From: Thiothrix sp. UBA5583
GTDB lineage: Bacteria > Pseudomonadota > Gammaproteobacteria > Thiotrichales > Thiotrichaceae
Assembly: GCA_002425225.1 (NCBI GenBank)
Contig: DILV01000030.1
Span: 62,001 to 126,000, forward strand
Length of the DNA: 64,000 nucleotides
Direction of reading: 5' to 3'
The notes below the pieces were generated by a model. That model saw only the letters and a list, made by a program, of their open reading frames with translations. It did not search any database and was not told where the DNA came from. Position numbers and translations under genes: made by a program. Below are positions 55,434 through 64,000 of this stretch, piece by piece (the stretch's first letter is position 1; each line of letters starts with the position of its first letter).

Positions 55434-56084
55434 ATGAAAAAACCTGTATTGATGGCTGTTTCTGCGTTGTTTCTGGCATTGACAGTATCTCCTGTCGGTA
55501 TCCAGTCAGCCCAGGCTGCTGAGCTTAAAGTGTATTCTGTAACCGGAACTGATGGAATTAACCTGAACATGCGTTCCGGCCCCGGAACCAACAACAGTAT
55601 TGTTACCAAAATCCCCCCCAACAGTACTGGGGTGGTGGCAACAGGTGAAGAGCGCAAGGTGGGTACTTCAACCTGGGCAAAAGTCTATTGGGCAGGCAAG
55701 GGCGGCTGGGTCAACAAGTCCTACCTGACGCTAGCCAATCTGAAACCGCCTGCTGGCGGTACTCCCCCAGCCTCCGGTGGTGGCATCACCATGAAATGCA
55801 GCGGCACGGAGCCTTTCTGGGGCGTCACCATTACCGAAACACAAATGAGCGTTGACATGATGGATGGCCCCAAATACAACGTGCCTGTCACGTTCCGCCA
55901 GACTTCAGCCAACAATGCCACCATCGCGGTGATTGCCGGGACAGATGGCCCGAATGAAACCCAAACCTTCCTGCAAAAAGTGTCGGCTTGTAGCGACGGC
56001 ATGTCGGATACCCGTTATCCCTATGCGGTGACAGCGGTGCTGAACAAACGGAAGGTTGTGTCAGGATGCTGTAGCGTCCGTTAA
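55434..56084 (+). CDS. Secreted SH3 domain protein
   Basis: 216 residues with a signal peptide (cleavage near AQAAE, residue 29). An SH3b domain follows (INLNMRSGPGTNNSIVTKIPPNSTG ending KGGWVNKSYL). After a Pro/Gly linker the C-terminal part starts MKCSGTEPFWGVTI, a block of small periplasmic/lipoprotein families related to COG3650, and ends with a CC pair. SH3b often binds cell wall. GGAGG precedes the ATG. Confidence 0.75.
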   Translation: MKKPVLMAVSALFLALTVSPVGIQSAQAAELKVYSVTGTDGINLNMRSGPGTNNSIVTKIPPNSTGVVATGEERKVGTSTWAKVYWAGKGGWVNKSYLTLANLKPPAGGTPPASGGGITMKCSGTEPFWGVTITETQMSVDMMDGPKYNVPVTFRQTSANNATIAVIAGTDGPNETQTFLQKVSACSDGMSDTRYPYAVTAVLNKRKVVSGCCSVR

Positions 56085-58666
<2,582 letters not shown>

Positions 58667-58669
58667 AAT

Positions 58670-60084
<1,415 letters not shown>

Positions 60085-60107
60085 CTACAAGCCATCGGCT
60101 GAAAATG

Positions 60108-60137
60108 AAAATGGCGAGCAAGGCTCGCCATTTTTTT
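60108..60137 (+). terminator. Rho-independent terminator after eno
   Basis: AAATGGCGAGC (60109-60119) pairs with GCTCGCCATTT (60123-60133) around a 3-nt loop, and the T-run continues to 60137. The A-run on the left makes it useful in both directions, so it may also end the antisense Gly-rich gene. Confidence 0.88.
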
Positions 60138-60158
60138 ATCCACGGAATGGATCAACAA

Positions 60159-60623
60159 TCAGGAACAGCCGCAGCCGTTATTCTGTTTGTTGTCACGGTT
60201 GTCGCCTTTTTGGCTGCCCTCCGTGTTGCCATGTCGACCAGTACGGTTGCTTTCCTGGCTACCGTTGCTACCGTTGCTACCGTGGCTTCTGCCGGAGTCA
60301 CCAGTTTCTTCCTGACCACCGGTTTCACCACCCTTGCCACGACCACATTTGCTGCCACCAGCACCTTCTGCGTTACCACAACTCCCTTGATCCTGATCGG
60401 CTTGATTACCACTTGCACCGCTGTTTTTGAGGTTTTCAAAAGCGGACAGTAAGCGTTGAACCAGTTGTTCGATAAGGTTCTGCTTGTCTGAGCTGATATT
60501 ATTGCCAAACTGCGAATTGCTGCCACAGGAACGGCAAGCGTTGGTTTTGTCTGCGCCGCTGGAACCCAGACTGCCAAGCAGGCTGGAATTGTTAAGACCG
60601 AATCCACTACTGATAAATGTCAT
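60159..60623 (-). CDS. Gly/Ser/Asn-rich protein with paired cysteines, unknown function
   Basis: 154 residues. AAGGAG lies 7 bases before the ATG, which supports this strand over the overlapping plus-strand frame. The first ~70 residues are moderately ordered: FISSGFGLNNSSLLGSLGSS, CRSCG, then a short amphipathic helix (QNLIEQLVQRLLSAFENL). The rest is low-complexity Gly/Ser/Asn/Asp/Glu with NGSNGSQ repeats, scattered Cys and the ending CGCS. No signal peptide is seen. It interrupts the usually continuous eno-ftsB-ispD cluster on the opposite strand. No family is recognised. Confidence 0.6.
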   Translation of the reverse strand: MTFISSGFGLNNSSLLGSLGSSGADKTNACRSCGSNSQFGNNISSDKQNLIEQLVQRLLSAFENLKNSGASGNQADQDQGSCGNAEGAGGSKCGRGKGGETGGQEETGDSGRSHGSNGSNGSQESNRTGRHGNTEGSQKGDNRDNKQNNGCGCS

Positions 60624-60874
60624 GACTAAATCTCCTTGTCATTGAATGACAGGTGGCAAGAACAACCTTTCCACCTGTGTCCCTGATAGTAATGGTGTGG
60701 GGCTGCCTACTGGGTAGATGTAGTCCCAGCGTTGGCAAATGCCTGATGAGCGGTGGTGATGATGGCTTAATGCCCAGCATGAATTCAGGTAAGGTTGCCT
60801 GTCAGGGGATCGTCATTATTTGCTATCCTTGCAGCACGGGTGTTTTTCACCGCCATTAATGAATTGAAACAGAC

Positions 60875-61219
60875 ATGAACATGACACGCATATTATTTGT
60901 ATTGCTGGGTTTGCTGGCAGTTGGTTTGTTTGTCCGACTGTGGGTTGGCTCCGGCAGTTACCCTGACATTTGGCAGTTGCAGGAACGGATTGCCGCCCAG
61001 CAAGTGCGTAACGATGAGCAGGCTGAGCAAAAGCGCAGGTTGGATGTCGATGTTGGCAATCTGTCAAAAGATGTAAATGCCGTTGAAGCCAATGCCCGCA
61101 GTGAACTGGGGATGGTAAAAAAAGATGAAACCTTTTATCAGGTGATCCTGCAATCTGATCCCAAAGCGCCGCCAACCGTACAGGATGTGCCTGCCAAAGC
61201 ACCTGCTCATGTCGAATAA
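60875..61219 (+). CDS. ftsB: Cell division protein FtsB
   Basis: 114 residues. One membrane helix (RILFVLLGLLAVGLFVRLWV), then a periplasmic coiled coil (LQERIAAQQVRNDEQAEQKR) and the family end VEANARSELGMVKKDETFYQ. FtsB bridges FtsL and FtsQ in the divisome. The 250 bp before it hold no clear gene; TATCCT at about 60825 could be a -10 element. It overlaps ispD by 11 bp. Confidence 0.93.
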   Translation: MNMTRILFVLLGLLAVGLFVRLWVGSGSYPDIWQLQERIAAQQVRNDEQAEQKRRLDVDVGNLSKDVNAVEANARSELGMVKKDETFYQVILQSDPKAPPTVQDVPAKAPAHVE

Positions 61220-61910
61220 GGTCTGGATTGTCATCCCCGCCGCCGGGGTGGGGGCGCGTATGCAGGCAGACCGTCCTAAACAGTATCTGTCCCTGGCTGG
61301 TAAAACCGTTATTGAACACACCCTGACCTGTTTTACCGGACATCCGGCAGTGGCGGGTATTGTCGTTGCTATTAGCACGGGCGACCCGTTCTGGCCTGCC
61401 ATTGTCCGGGATGAGTCATGGGTATTTACCGCGCCGGGTGGCAAAGAAAGGGCAGATTCCGTGCTCAATGCGCTGGATTATCTTGCAGATACCCTACATG
61501 TCCCCCCGGAAAGTTGGGTGCTGGTTCATGACGCTGCCCGCCCGTGCCTGAGCCGTACTGATCTGGAGCGTTTGCTGGCAGTGCGTGCAGATAGGGCTGC
61601 CAACGGTGCTTTGCTGGCAATACCAGTACGTGACACCATGAAACGCACTCTGCCGGGTTCATGCCGTGTTGCCCATACCGAAGACCGCAATGGTCTTTGG
61701 CACGCCCTGACCCCACAAATGGCGCCACTGGGTATCTTGCGGGATGCGTTGTCGCGTGCCTTGCTGACGGGAGCCAGCGTTACCGACGAAGCGTCCGCAC
61801 TGGAACTGGCAGGGCTGCATCCCCTGCTGGTGGAAGGGGATGCTCGCAACATCAAGATTACCCGCCCGGCTGATCTGGCGCTGGCGGCGTTTTTCCTGCA
61901 ATCCGCCTGA
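61209..61910 (+). CDS. ispD: 2-C-methyl-D-erythritol 4-phosphate cytidylyltransferase
   Basis: 233 residues from the ATG at 61209. VWIVIPAAGVGARMQADRPKQYL is the nucleotide-binding start, VHDAARPCLS and ALTPQMAPLGILRDAL follow, and DEASALELAG and GDARNIKITRPADLALA end the protein. It makes CDP-methylerythritol in the MEP isoprenoid pathway. The start lies inside the end of ftsB, the usual gammaproteobacterial arrangement. Confidence 0.96.
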   Translation: MSNKVWIVIPAAGVGARMQADRPKQYLSLAGKTVIEHTLTCFTGHPAVAGIVVAISTGDPFWPAIVRDESWVFTAPGGKERADSVLNALDYLADTLHVPPESWVLVHDAARPCLSRTDLERLLAVRADRAANGALLAIPVRDTMKRTLPGSCRVAHTEDRNGLWHALTPQMAPLGILRDALSRALLTGASVTDEASALELAGLHPLLVEGDARNIKITRPADLALAAFFLQSA

Positions 61911-61923
61911 AGTGGAGTGCCCC

Positions 61924-64000
61924 TCAGGGGGACAAACCACCTTTGACAATATAGTTGGATGCATACCCGGTATTCAGGGGATGTAGCAGGATATTGCCAA
62001 CCAGCAGGCTTGCATCGTTGTTTGGGCCACTAAACAGGGTCTTGCCATCCATGTTGATGTCAGTAGGTAGATAACCGTGCAGCACATAGTTGGTATGGGC
62101 TTGCGGATTTTCTGCTGCCGAGAGGATGGTACTCAACAATGTATTGGCATCATTGCCAGGGCCGCTGGCTGTCAGGGTCTGGCTACCATTGATGTCGCCT
62201 GCCCACATCAGTGCCAGCTTGCCTGCCGTCACCCGTGCATGTTCCGCCTTGACTGCTGTTGCAGACAGGGTGAAGTCCACCATTCTGGCAGTGTTTACCA
62301 GACTGACCGGGCTGGCGGTGATCACATCCAGATGGTTGCGGTGACGGATAACCACATAATAATTACCTGCGGCGACCTTGGCAAAATGCAGGTCTGGCGA
62401 GCCAGTTTGAGCATCCACCAGATCACCGTCACGCTGGACAATGACGGCGCGGCTGGCAACAACCTGGCTCAGGCTGCTACGTAACTCGACCAGCATCCAG
62501 TCAACCGGGGCATTGTTACCCGTGGTTTCCTTGAGCATGTCACTGAACGTTTCCGTACCTGTATATTTGAACGGCGCAAGACCATAGGGCTGTTTGGCAG
62601 GTAATAAGCCTAGGGCATTCAGGTCAGCCGCCATCATCTGGCTGCCGCCATCATACGCACCTTGCAGGAAGGCACGGGTTTGCAGCAGGATGCCGTCATC
62701 TGCTGTGTTATTGGTGACAGTAACTGTAAACAGTTTGCTGTTGCTGAGGCCGCCCGTGTCTGTCACGGTGACTTCTACTTCATAGATATTGTCACGATTA
62801 CTGTCCATCGGTGCATCGTAGTCAGGGATAGCACGGAAAGTCAGGATGCCCGCTGTGGATGTCACCGCAAAGAAAGAGGCATCTGTACCGCCACTGATAC
62901 GGTAACTCAAGCCATTGCCTTCACTTGTCCCGGCATCCTGATCCTGTGATGTAATATCCAGCACATTGGCAACACTATCTTCCACGAAGGAAACCGCCGG
63001 GGCAGAAATAATGACGGGCGCTTCATTTTCATTCAGTACCCGGACTGTCAGGTCACGGGTTACTTGCGTGCCGTCTGCATAGGTTGCCACCACCTGTACT
63101 TCGTAGACATTATCTTTATTCGCATCTGCGGGTGATTCAAAGTTGCCCGGCGGCGGCAAGTAGCCCGGCGGTACAGCCCGCACTCCTGCTTCCCCATCGG
63201 CACTGGCAGACTTGGTGATAATGACATTCGGATCAATCATCTTGACGGTTTTGCATTCCGGTGTGGTTGGGCTGCTGGCAGTAATGGCGAAGTATTTGCC
63301 ATCAGCTCCCTTGAGGGCATAGTTGATGGTATTGCCACTGGCATCCTTGGCGGTAATGAACGCCACAATACTGCTGTTTTCAGCAATGTTGAAATCAGCC
63401 GGAGCCAGACTCGGATTGGTGATCCAGTCCTTACATACTGTGGTGGTTGTGCCGGTTGCCGTACCTGCAAATTCGGAGGTATCGGTGAAGTCAGCGCCCA
63501 CTTTGCGGGTCAGGGTTGCTGAAACCTTGTCATTGCCCGCCAGTAACTGGTTGGCATTGAAAGAACCCTTGTAGTTCTGTTTGCCGGTAGCACTGACTTC
63601 AATATCGCGCCCACCCAGATAAATCTGGCCCTCGCCGTGACCACTGGCATCTGCACTGTCATTCTTGAAGAATTCCAGCCGGTAAGTGCCTACAGGTACA
63701 TCCAGATCAAAGTCATACGTAATGATTTTGGTGCCGTCAGTGATACCCATGGTCTTGAACTCAGGGTAGTTCAGCAGGTTGTTGGGGCCTGTGTCATTAC
63801 TGGCGTTGGCAGTGACACCGTGGACATTTTCTGTGCCACCCACCAGATCAATCCCCAGACCACCGTTGGTATGGATGCTATTGCCAAGGATGGCATTGCC
63901 AGTGGTATTGCCTTGCAGGTTGATGCCATCGCCGCCAAAACGGGTAATGGCAAGGCTGCGGATGCTGCTGCCCGTGCTGCCAGCTACCAGGCTCAGGCCA
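61924..64000 (-). CDS. Surface protein with beta-helix, cadherin-like and dockerin-like regions (5' end outside window)
   Basis: The frame stays open to the window edge, so the N-terminus is missing; at least 692 residues are visible. The upstream end has parallel beta-helix-like repeats (GINLQGNTTGNAILGNSI). The middle has cadherin-like modules (NEAPVIISAPAVSFVEDS, IPDYDAPMDSNRDNIYEVEVTVTD). The C-terminus has two copies of a GDINGSQTLT...GPGNDAN / TDINMDGKTLF...GPNNDAS pattern resembling dockerin or calcium-binding repeats. An exported adhesin or matrix protein is likely. It is convergent with ispD, 13 bp apart. Confidence 0.75.
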   Translation of the reverse strand, partial: GLSLVAGSTGSSIRSLAITRFGGDGINLQGNTTGNAILGNSIHTNGGLGIDLVGGTENVHGVTANASNDTGPNNLLNYPEFKTMGITDGTKIITYDFDLDVPVGTYRLEFFKNDSADASGHGEGQIYLGGRDIEVSATGKQNYKGSFNANQLLAGNDKVSATLTRKVGADFTDTSEFAGTATGTTTTVCKDWITNPSLAPADFNIAENSSIVAFITAKDASGNTINYALKGADGKYFAITASSPTTPECKTVKMIDPNVIITKSASADGEAGVRAVPPGYLPPPGNFESPADANKDNVYEVQVVATYADGTQVTRDLTVRVLNENEAPVIISAPAVSFVEDSVANVLDITSQDQDAGTSEGNGLSYRISGGTDASFFAVTSTAGILTFRAIPDYDAPMDSNRDNIYEVEVTVTDTGGLSNSKLFTVTVTNNTADDGILLQTRAFLQGAYDGGSQMMAADLNALGLLPAKQPYGLAPFKYTGTETFSDMLKETTGNNAPVDWMLVELRSSLSQVVASRAVIVQRDGDLVDAQTGSPDLHFAKVAAGNYYVVIRHRNHLDVITASPVSLVNTARMVDFTLSATAVKAEHARVTAGKLALMWAGDINGSQTLTASGPGNDANTLLSTILSAAENPQAHTNYVLHGYLPTDINMDGKTLFSGPNNDASLLVGNILLHPLNTGYASNYIVKGGLSP

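Noticed and set aside
60105-60452. Plus-strand frame of 115 codons after eno
   Set aside because: It starts in the eno terminator and is the complement of the Gly/Asn-rich repeats; the minus-strand frame has an AAGGAG at the correct distance.

Overview
The window looks like part of a gammaproteobacterial chromosome. The clusters pyrG-kdsA-eno-ftsB-ispD, ftsK-lolA-rarA and ccoNOQP-ccoGHIS, together with DgkA, MiaB, Aat and GalU, are typical of that class. The mixture of a phosphoribulokinase relative, XisH/XisI proteins, PhoX, an AAA-like/PD-(D/E)XK protein and large surface proteins suggests a filamentous sulfur oxidiser of the Thiothrix group. That genus-level guess is inference from gene content and was not tested. 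No rRNA, tRNA, CRISPR array, insertion sequence or prophage was seen.

Layout. 1-6.3 kb holds the end of an AAA-ATPase-like nuclease protein, an amidohydrolase, an O-acyltransferase system split into membrane and SGNH halves, and a tightly coupled pair: a phosphoribulokinase-like protein with altered catalytic residues and an iron-type alcohol dehydrogenase. 6.3-9.6 kb is a minus-strand run trxB-aat-yceH-(3-hydroxyacid dehydrogenase). 9.7-14.9 kb is ftsK-lolA-rarA-TSUP permease. An S41 peptidase-like gene and der follow on the minus strand, then galU-recD. 21-28.2 kb is more accessory: an unusual methyltransferase, a large poly-glycine lipoprotein with a small lipoprotein divergent to it, a helix-hairpin-helix protein with a histone-H1-like tail, and PhoX. 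28.2-33.5 kb carries a glycosyltransferase, waaA and waaC (inner-core LPS), an EamA transporter and a SEC-C protein.

33.5-38.5 kb is a type III restriction-modification locus (mod, res) with xisH and xisI lying between the two subunits and overlapping res. 38.5-47.6 kb is dgkA and then the complete cbb3 oxidase structural and assembly set, preceded by an FNR/ANR-like palindrome and divided by a strong terminator. 47.9-55.2 kb has a LysR regulator, a small conserved protein, uvrB, an MltB-type transglycosylase, an aspartate-type aminotransferase and miaB. 55.4-61.9 kb is an SH3 protein and pyrG-kdsA-eno-ftsB-ispD, interrupted by an antisense Gly/Ser/Asn-rich protein. The window ends inside a long surface protein with beta-helix, cadherin-like and dockerin-like parts.

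The points I consider most worth a second look are the catalytically altered phosphoribulokinase paralogue coupled to a dehydrogenase, the XisHI pair embedded in a type III R-M operon whose Mod has an AT-rich mosaic recognition region, and the HhH/H1-like protein with a nearly perfect leader palindrome.
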